From: Phocaeicola plebeius
Lineage (GTDB): Bacteria > Bacteroidota > Bacteroidia > Bacteroidales > Bacteroidaceae
Length of the DNA: 64,000 bases
NCBI RefSeq assembly: GCF_003437535.1
Contig: NZ_QSQT01000001.1
Coordinates: 186,001-250,000, forward strand
Direction: 5' to 3'
The notes below the pieces were generated by a model. The model was not told where the DNA came from. It did no database searches and saw only the letters and a list, made by a program, of their open reading frames with translations. This document shows positions 16,700 to 24,881 of this stretch, one piece after another. The position numbers and the translations under genes are program-made. How positions within the stretch are numbered: position 1 is the first letter of the stretch; every line of letters starts with the position of its first letter.

Positions 16700-16948
16700 T
16701 CAAAATTCTGTTTTCTCGGTTATGGGTGTGCATTTTTCCAGCCACTCTTTCAGACATTCCATGCTATACTCGCTCGTGATGACTGCCGTATGGCTGTCAA
16801 TGGCAGTGAAACGGCTGCTTTCATAGCTGTCTATCCACCCCTTTAGGGTATCAACTCCCCACGCTTCGGCATCGTCAAAGATGCCGTCCAATGCCGTAAT
16901 GGGTTCGCTGAATTTGACTATCAGCGTTTGGTAGCCTGCTTCGTTCAT
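16700..16948 (-). CDS. ICE accessory protein, unrecognised (82 aa)
   Basis: The ATG at 16948 (MNEAGYQTLIVKFSEPITAL) overlaps the stop of the upstream DUF3873 gene in an ATGA arrangement, so this start is preferred over a longer frame that would cover that gene. The 82-residue product is acidic and soluble-looking (WGVDTLKGWIDSYESS). No domain is recognised. Coupling to the DUF3873 gene suggests they are made together. Confidence 0.65.
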   Translation of the reverse strand: MNEAGYQTLIVKFSEPITALDGIFDDAEAWGVDTLKGWIDSYESSRFTAIDSHTAVITSEYSMECLKEWLEKCTPITEKTEF

Positions 16949-17163
16949 CGCTTCTCCTCCTTCCTTTCCTTTGCCGTTAGCCACTTGTCCCGTGCGGCTC
17001 GACATTCGTCTAATGTGGGTTTGACACAAGAGAAAAGTTCCCCGTCCGTGTGGCGGTAGTCGTATTGCACAAGGGTGCGTTTGCGTCTGTCGATACCCGT
17101 TTGGAATTTCTCGTAGTTCTCCGTTCCTGCCGATTGGCAGGTGCTTACTCCGTTAATTGTCAT
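16945..17163 (-). CDS. DUF3873 family small protein
   Basis: This 72-residue protein begins MTINGVSTCQSAGTENYEKF, the characteristic start of DUF3873 proteins found in Bacteroides mobile elements. It continues with a strand-rich middle (YDYRHTDGELFSCV) and ends in a basic helix. The function of the family is unknown. It overlaps the next gene by 4 bases. The family call comes from memory of the N-terminal pattern. Confidence 0.75.
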   Translation of the reverse strand: MTINGVSTCQSAGTENYEKFQTGIDRRKRTLVQYDYRHTDGELFSCVKPTLDECRAARDKWLTAKERKEEKR

Positions 17164-17194
17164 TTTGTTGCCATAGTCGTTGTTATTTAGATGA

Positions 17195-17452
17195 TTAGAA
17201 ATGTACAGACAGCACTCTGTGTTGCATCACCATTTCGGGGTCGCTCGTGTAGCGTTGGTGCAGGTAGAAATGATGAGAGCCGAAGCCGTAAAGGAAGAAC
17301 TTGTCAAGTTCGTGTTTCTCGGCAAAGTCCTTGACGCTCGCCCTTAATTGCTCCTCACTCTGACAAAGAGTGAGGAGGTTCATAAATTCAAGGAACATCG
17401 TGGGGATTTTATCATCCCATAGGAAAACCATGCTTTCAAATCTTACTTCCAT
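17195..17452 (-). CDS. ICE accessory protein, unrecognised (85 aa)
   Basis: The protein starts MEVRFESMVFLWDDKIPTMF and includes the aromatic-rich phrase FFLYGFGSHHFYLHQRY. It has no clear signal or membrane segment. It sits 24 bases after the PcfJ-like gene on the leftward transcript and 31 bases before the DUF3873 gene. No function is recognised. Confidence 0.65.
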   Translation of the reverse strand: MEVRFESMVFLWDDKIPTMFLEFMNLLTLCQSEEQLRASVKDFAEKHELDKFFLYGFGSHHFYLHQRYTSDPEMVMQHRVLSVHF

Positions 17453-17476
17453 AATGTTAGTTGTTAGATGTCGATA

Positions 17477-18742
17477 TTATGCCGCTTTCATCCGCTGGCG
17501 GATAAGGTTGGCGTTCTTGTTCACAAGGGCGATGATGCGGTCGTGGTATTCGGAGTTCTCGTTGCATACGCCACGACACTGCACCACCTCAAAAGTTTTT
17601 AGTGACACCTCTATCGTTTCAATTCGTTTTCCGTCAATGGTGGCGGATAGGATAAGGGAGTCTTTTCGTTTGTGGTAACCGCCCACACAATGGTGCATCG
17701 TCCTTCCTTCCTCTGCCATTTCTTCCACGCTCTCTATGACTTTGACGCAAATAAGGCTGTCGGTAAAGGCAAGTCCGAAGAATATGCCCTTAGCTTTCAG
17801 ATATTGTTTCTCGTCCTCAATCGCTTTCCTGCGTTGCTGTTCAGTCCGCTCATGTTTCCTTTGCAGGTTGCGCTTTGCCACCAACTTGTCGTGTTCAACT
17901 TTGAGGTCGGCAGGGCAAACGTATTTCGGGCTGTTTGTGTCCTTGCCGAAATGACGCAGGAGGTCTATGGTGTCACGCCACATTGAGCCGTCCTCAATAG
18001 TATAGCCGTTGCGGATACATATCTTGATTGAAGCCCAATACTCTCCAATATTGAAAGAGTGGTACAGATAGTAGCGCAACATGGGATATTGCCCTGCCTT
18101 CAACAGCGTTTCCGCACGGCTGTCCGACAATAATGCCGGTATTAGTTTGGTGGGTACAATGTCGTGGAAATTGCCGTTAAAGCCGTTTCTGCGGAGCGTC
18201 GGCAACACCTTATATCTTGGATATATCGGGGAATATGAGATATGGCGGTACGCTTCATTGTCATTGCGGATAGCAAAAGGAGAAGCGAATGAGAACGTGT
18301 CGATGTAGCATCCCAATGTGCGTGGAATGGCAACAACAGCCTTACGCCCTTGTTCATTCCACCAATACTGCCCGATTTCAAGGGCATAGGACTTGGCATT
18401 AACCCCTTTCTCCATACCCACGACAAGCAAGAACATTCGTAGCACTTGGTATTCTCCGCTTGTGGTAAGGGTTGTGAAATACTGCTTTTGTCTTACCTTG
18501 CGCTGATAGGTGAGGCAGACTTTCAAACTTGCTCCACATTCGGGACACGTACAATGCTCGGTCTGCTCCGTCATTACCCAACTATGACCGCAATCCATAC
18601 AAGTGGTACGACCTTTCGGCAAGCGGTGTGCATAATGCTCCACGCAATTACGGAATGCCCAATTTATCTGTATCGGGGTTATCGGGCGTAGTTTCTTGCT
18701 TTGGGCAAGAACTGCTTTTTCAAATTTGTTTCTCGGTTTCAT
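17477..18742 (-). CDS. PcfJ-like protein
   Basis: This 421-residue protein contains a zinc-ribbon-like block near residues 43-73 (CMDCGHSWVMTEQTEHCTCP then ECG). Near the C-terminus is the motif MHHCVGGYHKRKDSLILSAT (about 350-369), the signature of PcfJ-like proteins first seen on the enterococcal plasmid pCF10. The middle is a highly charged helix (RKHERTEQQRRKAIEDEKQY). The function is unknown; the zinc ribbon suggests nucleic-acid contact. It overlaps the PcfK-like gene by 4 bases, a pairing common in mobile elements. Confidence 0.85.
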   Translation of the reverse strand: MKPRNKFEKAVLAQSKKLRPITPIQINWAFRNCVEHYAHRLPKGRTTCMDCGHSWVMTEQTEHCTCPECGASLKVCLTYQRKVRQKQYFTTLTTSGEYQVLRMFLLVVGMEKGVNAKSYALEIGQYWWNEQGRKAVVAIPRTLGCYIDTFSFASPFAIRNDNEAYRHISYSPIYPRYKVLPTLRRNGFNGNFHDIVPTKLIPALLSDSRAETLLKAGQYPMLRYYLYHSFNIGEYWASIKICIRNGYTIEDGSMWRDTIDLLRHFGKDTNSPKYVCPADLKVEHDKLVAKRNLQRKHERTEQQRRKAIEDEKQYLKAKGIFFGLAFTDSLICVKVIESVEEMAEEGRTMHHCVGGYHKRKDSLILSATIDGKRIETIEVSLKTFEVVQCRGVCNENSEYHDRIIALVNKNANLIRQRMKAA

Positions 18743-19158
18743 AAGCCAAAATCAAATAATGAGGGTTGAACTTGGGTTTCTGTTTTCGCCTTTGTCGGCT
18801 TGGTGCGGTTCTGCAACTTGCGGAGTTCCTCGTCTTGGTATCTGCGGACTGCCTGCTGACGTGCTTCTGCTTTTTCCTCTGCCGTGAGTTCCACAATGTG
18901 GTTCACCGCCACTTGGCATTGGATAGGCTTGCCCACCTCAATCTCGTTCTCGTCATAGTAGTGTACTGCTTGTCCGTATATCTCTCCGTCCGTGAAGCCG
19001 TTACAACCGCTTTTCTGCACATAGTTCAGAATGTAGGTTACGCAATCGTCAATGTTCTTGGCTGGATTGCGGTAGTTCTTCGCAAAGAGCGTGTCTTCCT
19101 CCGCACGTTGTTCCAAATACATCTGTATCGTTCTCTTGAAATGGTCTGTTCCTTTCAT
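18739..19158 (-). CDS. PcfK-like protein
   Basis: The start MKGTDHFKRTIQMYLEQRA (ATG at 19158, 139 residues) is preferred because the longer frame begins with an atypical polar stretch and would overlap the neighbouring gene. The N-terminal helix and the phrase NPAKNIDDCVTYILNYVQ match PcfK-like proteins. The C-terminus is polar and ends QPSLFDFGL, which resembles a sliding-clamp-binding peptide (QxxLFxF type). If real, this would link it to DNA replication. It overlaps the PcfJ-like gene by 4 bases. Confidence 0.8.
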   Translation of the reverse strand: MKGTDHFKRTIQMYLEQRAEEDTLFAKNYRNPAKNIDDCVTYILNYVQKSGCNGFTDGEIYGQAVHYYDENEIEVGKPIQCQVAVNHIVELTAEEKAEARQQAVRRYQDEELRKLQNRTKPTKAKTETQVQPSLFDFGL

Positions 19159-19181
19159 ATCGCTGTCGTTTTTATGAGTTG

Positions 19182-19403
19182 TCAAATAGTATGTTTCAAA
19201 ATCTCCCTCCAATAAATCGGCTCAACCTCGCTCAATAGGAAGTCTATAAAGTCCTTCCGTGCGTCCTTGTTCAGTTCGTGGTAGAGTCCACGGAACACGG
19301 ACATATTGCCGTTGAGGTATGTTTCCACCATGTACTCGAAGATGTTGCCCACCTCGTAGTATCTGCATTGTTGCTCCACTGTCTTGCTTCTTCTCTTTGC
19401 CAT
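19182..19403 (-). CDS. Small ICE accessory protein (73 aa)
   Basis: The ATG at 19403 (MAKRRSKTVEQQCRYYEVGN) is the natural start; a longer frame would run through the membrane-protein gene upstream. The product is acidic in its second half (DFLLSEVEPIYWREILK). No domain is recognised. It lies 23 bases before the PcfK-like gene on the same strand and belongs to the same leftward cluster. Confidence 0.65.
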   Translation of the reverse strand: MAKRRSKTVEQQCRYYEVGNIFEYMVETYLNGNMSVFRGLYHELNKDARKDFIDFLLSEVEPIYWREILKHTI

Positions 19404-19414
19404 GTCGGTAGGGA

Positions 19415-19630
19415 TTAAAGGGTGAATAACCAAAGAATGAAGCCGAAGAACAGGATAACGGAAAGAATAGCCACGATTACCCCTATTGCCACTCGGAACA
19501 CTCCGTTTATTATCTCTCTGACGATGTACCAAAGGATGCCGGACACCCAAAAGGCGGTGCGCATGATTAGGGTGCATATCGCAAGCCCTATGTATTGCGC
19601 CATTTGTCTGAAATTTACCGTTGCTGTCAT
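19415..19630 (-). CDS. Small two-pass membrane protein
   Basis: The 71-residue protein is almost entirely hydrophobic, with segments around residues 11-32 (YIGLAICTLIMRTAFWVSGI) and 46-70 (FRVAIGVIVAILSVILFFGF). It has no signal-type cleavage site. Its place in the leftward cluster suggests an envelope function for the element, but nothing specific can be said. The gene starts 7 bases after the next gene on the strand and ends 11 bases before the following one. Confidence 0.65.
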   Translation of the reverse strand: MTATVNFRQMAQYIGLAICTLIMRTAFWVSGILWYIVREIINGVFRVAIGVIVAILSVILFFGFILWLFTL

Positions 19631-19637
19631 AGCCGTA

Positions 19638-19973
19638 TCATTTGTTAAGTTCCACGATGCTGTCTATCCTGCCGTATAGGAAACTGCGGAGTGCGGTCTT
19701 GTCGGTAGCCTTGTATTCCGCCCAATGTCCATACTGCTTTACAATGTAGGTTCGGAGAATGTCGGAAAAGTCAAACATCCAACCTTGCAAGGGTACTGCG
19801 CTCTTGAAATAGGTGTTGCTGTTCACGTTGCGTGTAAGCCAATCCTTTTCCTCTCGGCTCAATTTCTCACCATTGTTCAGTTTGGTGCGAAGTCCGTACA
19901 CCTTGCTGCCTTGCAGGTTCTCCAAACTTGGTACTTCCCATGCCACGAATTTTGTTGCTATTGCCGTTCTCAT
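19638..19973 (-). CDS. First gene of the leftward ICE accessory cluster (111 aa)
   Basis: The protein starts MRTAIATKFVAWEVPSLENL and is soluble-looking, with a central phrase KLSREEKDWLTRNVNSNTYF and C-terminal helices. It is the most upstream gene of the leftward cluster, so the promoter should lie right of 19973. No clear TAnnTTTG box is seen there on the minus strand. No function is recognised. Confidence 0.65.
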   Translation of the reverse strand: MRTAIATKFVAWEVPSLENLQGSKVYGLRTKLNNGEKLSREEKDWLTRNVNSNTYFKSAVPLQGWMFDFSDILRTYIVKQYGHWAEYKATDKTALRSFLYGRIDSIVELNK

Positions 19974-20628
19974 ATCCGTTTTGTTTTTGATTTTTTGTTT
20001 TTTAATGCGGATTCAAGAGCTGAGGGAGTTGAGTTTCAAACTATCTTATCTGCTTCTCGTTTATCCGACATTTTTTTTAATGCGTCTTTCTGTCGCATCG
20101 GTCGTTTTCGTTTCGGGTGCTTAAAAAGGTAGGGATTAGGGAATGCAAGGTTTTTCGGAAAAATACTACCCGAAAGGCTGGAGATTTTTCCAGAAAACAG
20201 GAGGCTTGACCTTGCTTTCCCGTACAATCCCGGAGTTACCTTTGCACCCAGCACGAAAATGACTGCCTGATGCGGCTCACTGAAAGGCGCGAAAATGGAG
20301 GTAAACGGAAGTGGAGGCAGATTAGACAGGAAAACTTCAAAAGAGAAATCCGTGAAAAAGACATCCCCAACAGAAAAGAACATAGCCGGTAGCGTGAAAC
20401 CGAGCAAACCATCGGCAAGGAAGTATGTTTTTATCTGTTTGGCCAAACGTGTTTGGTCGGATGGATAAAATCATTCTTCCCGGTTTGTCTGCCGTGAGTG
20501 ACGGCTTGTTCCATTTATGGAATGTGCGGTCATACACGGCTTTCCGCTTCCGGCTCAAAAGGACAACGAAAAAAGAAAAATCGTCAAAACCCCGTAAAAG
20601 CACCTCTTTGGCATAAGCACAAAAGAAA
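19974..20628. other. Right-end region of the ICE without convincing genes
   Basis: This 655-base stretch holds only two doubtful plus-strand frames. One is a 57-codon, lysine- and serine-rich frame at 20295-20468; the other is a 63-codon frame at 20425-20616 with a basic end. They overlap each other and match nothing I know. A 12-base palindrome, GTTTGGCCAAAC, lies at 20437-20448. The region may be regulatory or decayed. Confidence 0.4.
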
Positions 20629-20679
20629 GGGGCCTTGTCTCATCAGTCTAAACTATTGTTTAGGCGTGAGGCAAAGCCC
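20629..20679. terminator. Long hairpin near the ICE right end
   Basis: The outer arms GGGGCCTTGTCTCA and TGAGGCAAAGCCC pair with two mismatch or wobble positions, and an inner perfect hairpin CTAAAC-TATT-GTTTAG sits between them. TTTT follows on the plus strand and TTTCTTTT on the minus strand, so it may terminate transcription both ways and shield the element from neighbouring genes. Confidence 0.55.
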
Positions 20680-20793
20680 TTTTCTCCGCTTATGCGGCAG
20701 TCGGCACACGTTCGTTCAAAATCTTTTTGGGCGATGGTGTGCTGACGGATAAAATCGCTTTTACGGAAAAACTTGTGTGAGAAGAAAAAATCA

Positions 20794-20815
20794 GGAGATT
20801 CATTTCTAAATCTCC
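20794..20815. terminator. Short hairpin with T-rich tail
   Basis: GGAGATT and AATCTCC form a 7-base stem with an 8-base loop, followed by CGTTTTATT on the plus strand. It lies just left of the putative attachment region. It is weaker than the hairpin at 20629. Confidence 0.4.
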
Positions 20816-20825
20816 CGTTTTATTG

Positions 20826-20987
20826 TTACTTTTGCATACGAAGAGTTCTTTGAAGGTTACGCAACGCACAGAAGAATAATGCAGTAGATAACTAACTAAT
20901 TCGTAACCTATTACTATTATGAGCGATTACCCAATGCTCATTTCCAATAAATTACACTCTTTTCGTAACTTCTATCTGCAAAAGTAA
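20826..20987. other. Candidate right attachment region (attR)
   Basis: TTACTTTTGC at 20826-20835 occurs again as its reverse complement GCAAAAGTAA at 20978-20987. Between them are three copies of a CGTAAC-type word: AGGTTACG at 20854-20861, its exact complement CGTAACCT at 20902-20909, and CGTAACTTC at 20964-20972. The 10-mer agrees with the reported CTnDOT core GTANNTTTGC at all but its first position. The repeated words could be integrase arm sites. The chromosome would then resume near 20988, just before the flippase gene's end. TACTTTTG also resembles a Bacteroides -7 box, so coincidence is possible. Confidence 0.4.
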
Positions 20988-21007
20988 TAAAGATAGATAA
21001 ACTTATC

Positions 21008-22453
21008 TTATTTTTTTCCTGTCTTCTTCAGCAGATAGCTGAGGCTTTCTTTGAAGGTTTCTGAACCGCATATCCACATCAGTCCTCCATAGAGTATGGC
21101 TGTAACGGTTATCTTGGTAAGGATGAGCAGATAGATGTCAGTTATATGCCCAGTGATAAAGTAGGCCGCAGCTATGGCAAGTAGAGCTATACCAGCATAC
21201 GGAACTACATCTTTTAGTGCGGCCCATAGAGAAAGTTTTATCTCACGGAACACAAAATAATGCCATACAAACAGCCATCCGATATTAATAGCCACATAGA
21301 CTGTCAGCATGTTTTTCAGTCCGTACGGGCTGAGTATCAGCATGGCAATCAATTGCAGGATGCCCAATGTGATGGTATTCCACATGAAGATATTGGATTT
21401 CCCTTTGCTGATAATAAGGTTTGAATAGAGGGCTGTAATGGGGATAAATGCGCCACCTATTGCAAGTATTTGCAGGATATGTGCGCTTGGTAGCCATTTG
21501 GCTGTGATGGTAATCGTAATCAGTTCTGGAGCGATGAACGATAATCCCAACATGGAAGGAAAAGCAATGAAGGCTGTGAATCGGAGCATTTTGCGGAAAA
21601 CGCGCTGCTGGCGTGTCTGGTCGCTTCCTACCTGATTGAACATGGGCTGTGCCACACTGCCTACCATGCTGCTGATAAAGGAGTGCCCCATGTAGTTCCA
21701 TTTGTTGGCTTGGTTAAATTGTCCAACTTCTTTTTCGGAATAGTATTTCCCTAAAATGATGGAAAACAAGTTATTGTTGATATGATTGAAGATATTGGTT
21801 ATCATCAGTTTGGCACTGAAGTTTACCATCCCTTTCAGAGGTTTGAAACTGAATTTCAGGGTGGGTCTCCAGGGTGAAAAACTCCACAGGCAGATGTTCA
21901 GGACGCTGATGTAGACAATGCTTTGTGTTGCAATGCTCCAGTAAGAACATCCCAAGCAGGCCATAATGATTCCTACGATGCCTGAAACGGCTAGTCCGCT
22001 GATGCTGGCAATGGTTTTTTGTTTGACCATCAGGTTGCGGAACAAATAAGCGTTCTGTGAAATGCCCAGGCTGGAAATAACAAAGCCTAAAAAAGCATAT
22101 CGAGCCAGAGGAATCAGATTTTCATTGTCGTAGAAATCGGCTATCAGTGGGGCACAGAAAAACAAGATGAGGTAGAGTGTGACACTTATGGCGCTGCTGA
22201 ACCAGAATACAGCGTTGTAATCTTCGTGGCGGATTTCTTTCTTGTTGGCAAGTGCCGAAGTGAATCCGCTTTCCTGAAGAGATGCTGCAATGAGAGAAAA
22301 GATACTCAGCATACCTATCATACCGTAATCGGTATCATTCAGAATGCGTGAAGTCACGATTCCGAATATCAGGTTCAAGAGCTGCATAGCACCGTTATTG
22401 ATGCCACTCCAAAACAAGCCTTTCGCCGTTTTTTCTTTAAGTGACTCTGCCAT
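21008..22453 (-). CDS. Polysaccharide/lipopolysaccharide flippase (Wzx/MATE-like)
   Basis: This 481-residue protein is mostly transmembrane, with about 12-14 hydrophobic segments. It starts with the pattern KEKTAKGLFWSGINNGAMQL, common to WzxC-type exporters of the polysaccharide synthase/MOP superfamily. It should flip lipid-linked sugar units across the inner membrane for capsule, exopolysaccharide or LPS. It is the first chromosomal gene next to the mobile element, and its 3' end points at the probable insertion site. It lies downstream of metG on the same strand, with a hairpin between them. The gene is intact. Confidence 0.88.
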   Translation of the reverse strand: MAESLKEKTAKGLFWSGINNGAMQLLNLIFGIVTSRILNDTDYGMIGMLSIFSLIAASLQESGFTSALANKKEIRHEDYNAVFWFSSAISVTLYLILFFCAPLIADFYDNENLIPLARYAFLGFVISSLGISQNAYLFRNLMVKQKTIASISGLAVSGIVGIIMACLGCSYWSIATQSIVYISVLNICLWSFSPWRPTLKFSFKPLKGMVNFSAKLMITNIFNHINNNLFSIILGKYYSEKEVGQFNQANKWNYMGHSFISSMVGSVAQPMFNQVGSDQTRQQRVFRKMLRFTAFIAFPSMLGLSFIAPELITITITAKWLPSAHILQILAIGGAFIPITALYSNLIISKGKSNIFMWNTITLGILQLIAMLILSPYGLKNMLTVYVAINIGWLFVWHYFVFREIKLSLWAALKDVVPYAGIALLAIAAAYFITGHITDIYLLILTKITVTAILYGGLMWICGSETFKESLSYLLKKTGKK

Positions 22454-22485
22454 ATTTGAGGATTGTGTGGAGTTTATGAGGAAAA

Positions 22486-22532
22486 GAAAATTGAGAATGG
22501 CGGGATTCTCTTATCCGCTCATTCTCAATTTC
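22486..22532 (-). terminator. Terminator after metG
   Basis: A 12-base stem (AAATTGAGAATG with CATTCTCAATTT) encloses a 20-base loop. On the minus strand it is followed by the T-rich TTTTCTTTTCC. It ends the metG transcript ahead of the flippase gene. Confidence 0.75.
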
Positions 22533-22551
22533 TTTAATTATTTAAAGTAGA

Positions 22552-24594
22552 TTATTTTACTTCGCTTCCTGGTTTTACTTCGTTCAAAGTAGTGGTAACG
22601 GACAATGAACCGTCAAAGTTTTCTGCGCTGAGAATCATACCTTCGCTCACCAGGCCGTTTTTGAACTGACGAGGAGCTAAGTTGGCGATAAACAGCACTT
22701 GCTTGCCTACCAAGTCTTCCGGTTTGTAATGCTGAGCAATACCGCTGACAATGGTACGGTTTTCCAGTCCGTCGGCAATCTTGAATTTCAGCAGCTTCTT
22801 CATCTTAGGTACATTTTCGCATTCCAATACAGTACCTACACGGATGTCGAGTTTCTCAAATTCTTCGAAAGCAATGGTCGGTTTAATCGGATTAGCCTTG
22901 TAATTGGCTGCTTCGTTGGCCTTCTTGGTAGCCAGCAATTTATCTACCTGTGCCTGAATAACGTCGTCTTCAATCTTTTCGAACAACAGTTCAGGCTTGT
23001 TCAGCTGATGGCCTTCTGCCAGCAAGTCTGTACGTCCCAGCTGTTCCCAGTCGAAGCTTTCCATGTTCAGCATCTTGCGCAGTTTTTCAGAACTGAACGG
23101 CAGGAACGGTTCAAAAGCAATGGCCAGGTTGGCAACCAACTGCAATGAAATGTTCAGGATGGTAGCCACACGTGCCATGTCGGTTTTAGCCAGTTTCCAT
23201 GGTTCTGTATCTGCCAGGTATTTGTTTCCGATGCGGGCCAGGTTCATGGCTTCTTTCTGTGCGTCGCGGAATTTGAACACGTTCAGCAGTTTTTCTACTT
23301 CTTCTTTTACGTCGGCAAATTCCTTCAGTGTTTCACGGTCGTAGTCGTTCAATTCACCACAAGCCGGAACCTTTCCATCGAAATATTTGTGAGTCAGCAC
23401 CAGGGCACGGTTTACGAAGTTACCGTATACTGCTACCAGTTCGTTGTTGTTACGAGCCTGGAAATCTTTCCATGTAAAGTCGTTGTCCTTAGTTTCCGGA
23501 GCGTTAGCAGTCAGCACGTAGCGCAATACATCCTGTTTGCCAGGGAAATCCTGCAGGTACTCGTGCAACCATACTGCCCAGTTGCGTGAAGTTGAAATCT
23601 TGTCACCTTCCAGGTTCAGGAACTCGTTAGAAGGCACGTTGTCCGGAAGAATGTAGCTTCCTTCTGCCTTCAACATGGCCGGGAATACGATACAGTGGAA
23701 CACGATGTTATCTTTTCCAATGAAATGAATCAGGCGTGTTTCAGGGTCTTTCCACCATTTCTCCCATGAATCGGGCAACAGCTCTTTTGTATTAGAGATA
23801 TAGCCGATAGGTGCATCGAACCATACATACAATACTTTTCCTTCTGCACCTTCTACCGGAACCGGAATACCCCAGTCAAGGTCGCGGCTCACGGCACGAG
23901 GCTGCAGCCCCATATCCAGCCAGCTCTTGCACTGTCCGTACACATTCGGACGCCATTCCTTGTGGTCTTCCAGAATCCATTTGCGCAACCAGCCTTCGTG
24001 TTTGTCAAGTGGCAAATACCAGTGTTTGGTTTCCTTCATGACAGGCTGGCTTCCGCTGATGGCACTTTTCGGGTTAATCAGTTCTGTGGGAGAAAGTGTA
24101 CTTCCACATTTTTCACACTGGTCACCGTAAGCACCTTCTGCATGGCAGCGAGGGCATTCTCCCGTAATGTAACGGTCAGCTAAGAATGTGTGAGCTTCCT
24201 CGTCATAATATTGCATGGAAGTTTTTTCGATAAACTCATGCTTGTCATACAATTTACGGAAAAAGTCAGATGCTAACTGATGGTGAGTAGGTGAAGAGGT
24301 ACGTCCGTACACATCGAATGAAATACCGAATTCTTTAAAAGAATCCTTAATGAGGGTGTGATAACGGTCCACAATATCCTGTGGGGTTACACCTTCTTTT
24401 TTAGCGCGGATAGTGATGGGCACTCCATGTTCATCCGAACCTCCGATAAAGAGCACGTCTTCTTTTTTCAGGCGCAGATAGCGCACGTAAATATCGGCCG
24501 GCACATAAACCCCTGCCAGATGGCCGATATGGACCGGACCGTTGGCGTATGGCAGAGCCGATGTAACGGTCGTCCGTTTAAAGTTCTTTTCCAT
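22552..24594 (-). CDS. metG: Methionyl-tRNA synthetase
   Basis: The 680-residue enzyme charges tRNA-Met with methionine. Visible class I features are HIGH at residues 22-25 ([10 protein letters not shown]), a zinc-binding knuckle ([18 protein letters not shown], about 145-162) and the KMSKS-loop variant KISTS near 329. A C-terminal tRNA-binding (EMAPII-like) domain covers about residues 575-680 ([19 protein letters not shown]). Length and domain order are normal for the two-domain bacterial form. A likely -7 box lies 42 bases upstream. Confidence 0.97.
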   Translation of the reverse strand: MEKNFKRTTVTSALPYANGPVHIGHLAGVYVPADIYVRYLRLKKEDVLFIGGSDEHGVPITIRAKKEGVTPQDIVDRYHTLIKDSFKEFGISFDVYGRTSSPTHHQLASDFFRKLYDKHEFIEKTSMQYYDEEAHTFLADRYITGECPRCHAEGAYGDQCEKCGSTLSPTELINPKSAISGSQPVMKETKHWYLPLDKHEGWLRKWILEDHKEWRPNVYGQCKSWLDMGLQPRAVSRDLDWGIPVPVEGAEGKVLYVWFDAPIGYISNTKELLPDSWEKWWKDPETRLIHFIGKDNIVFHCIVFPAMLKAEGSYILPDNVPSNEFLNLEGDKISTSRNWAVWLHEYLQDFPGKQDVLRYVLTANAPETKDNDFTWKDFQARNNNELVAVYGNFVNRALVLTHKYFDGKVPACGELNDYDRETLKEFADVKEEVEKLLNVFKFRDAQKEAMNLARIGNKYLADTEPWKLAKTDMARVATILNISLQLVANLAIAFEPFLPFSSEKLRKMLNMESFDWEQLGRTDLLAEGHQLNKPELLFEKIEDDVIQAQVDKLLATKKANEAANYKANPIKPTIAFEEFEKLDIRVGTVLECENVPKMKKLLKFKIADGLENRTIVSGIAQHYKPEDLVGKQVLFIANLAPRQFKNGLVSEGMILSAENFDGSLSVTTTLNEVKPGSEVK

Positions 24595-24635
24595 ATACGT
24601 ATATAGTTTATTCTAAGTTGCAACCTTACGATGTG

Positions 24636-24643
24636 CAAAGATA
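24636..24643 (-). promoter_or_regulatory. Candidate -7 box of the metG promoter
   Basis: On the minus strand TATCTTTG matches the Bacteroides -7 consensus TAnnTTTG, 42 bases before the metG ATG. No good TTTG partner was found at the usual distance upstream. Confidence 0.5.
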
Positions 24644-24845
24644 CGATTTATTTGGAAATTATTCTTTTTTGAGGCGTACGAAGCGAATTTTTCGGGATGG
24701 GTTTAAGATATATTGGTTTCAAAACTTTGAAGGTAGAATCCGGTGAATGTGTTTATAAGAATTTATGGAGTAGTCGAAATCTTTTTGTAACCTTATTGTG
24801 CCATAGTTTTAATTAACCTGCAATCATTGTGCAATGCCCCCCTCA

Positions 24846-24853
24846 TACTTTTG
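24846..24853 (+). promoter_or_regulatory. Candidate -7 box of the SusC/SusD promoter
   Basis: TACTTTTG matches TAnnTTTG, 29 bases before the SusC ATG. A TTG lies about 16 bases upstream, closer than the usual 19-21, so the -33 element is uncertain. The 287-base gap before SusC holds no regulator gene. Confidence 0.55.
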
Positions 24854-24881
24854 CACAGAAATTTTATTCTATTAACAGGTT

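Larger units (their letters stand above)
1..20987. mobile_element. CTnDOT-type integrative conjugative element, right part (left end outside window)
   Basis: The stretch holds mobilization genes, a complete traA to traQ-type transfer operon, a lysozyme and a leftward accessory cluster, in an order known from the CTnDOT family of Bacteroides. Base composition is GC-rich compared with the AT-richer chromosome that starts with the flippase at 21008. The right limit is inferred, not proven: the best candidate is the motif GCAAAAGTAA at 20978-20987, which resembles the reverse complement of the core GTANNTTTGC reported for CTnDOT. No integrase, excisionase or regulator is present, so the element extends left beyond base 1. 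Confidence 0.9.

Noticed and set aside
20295-20616. Two overlapping small ORFs near the ICE right end
   Set aside because: They are 57 and 63 codons, overlap each other, are rich in K and S, and match no family I know; kept only as a note.
20826-20835. Promoter reading right from TTACTTTTGC
   Set aside because: TACTTTTG looks like a -7 box, but no plus-strand gene follows; the flippase is on the other strand.
1-20987. Antibiotic-resistance cargo such as tetQ or ermF
   Set aside because: No such gene is present in this part of the element; it could only be left of the window.
21008-22453. Gene disruption of the flippase by the ICE
   Set aside because: The gene is complete with a proper stop codon; the element appears to sit in the intergenic DNA beyond its 3' end.
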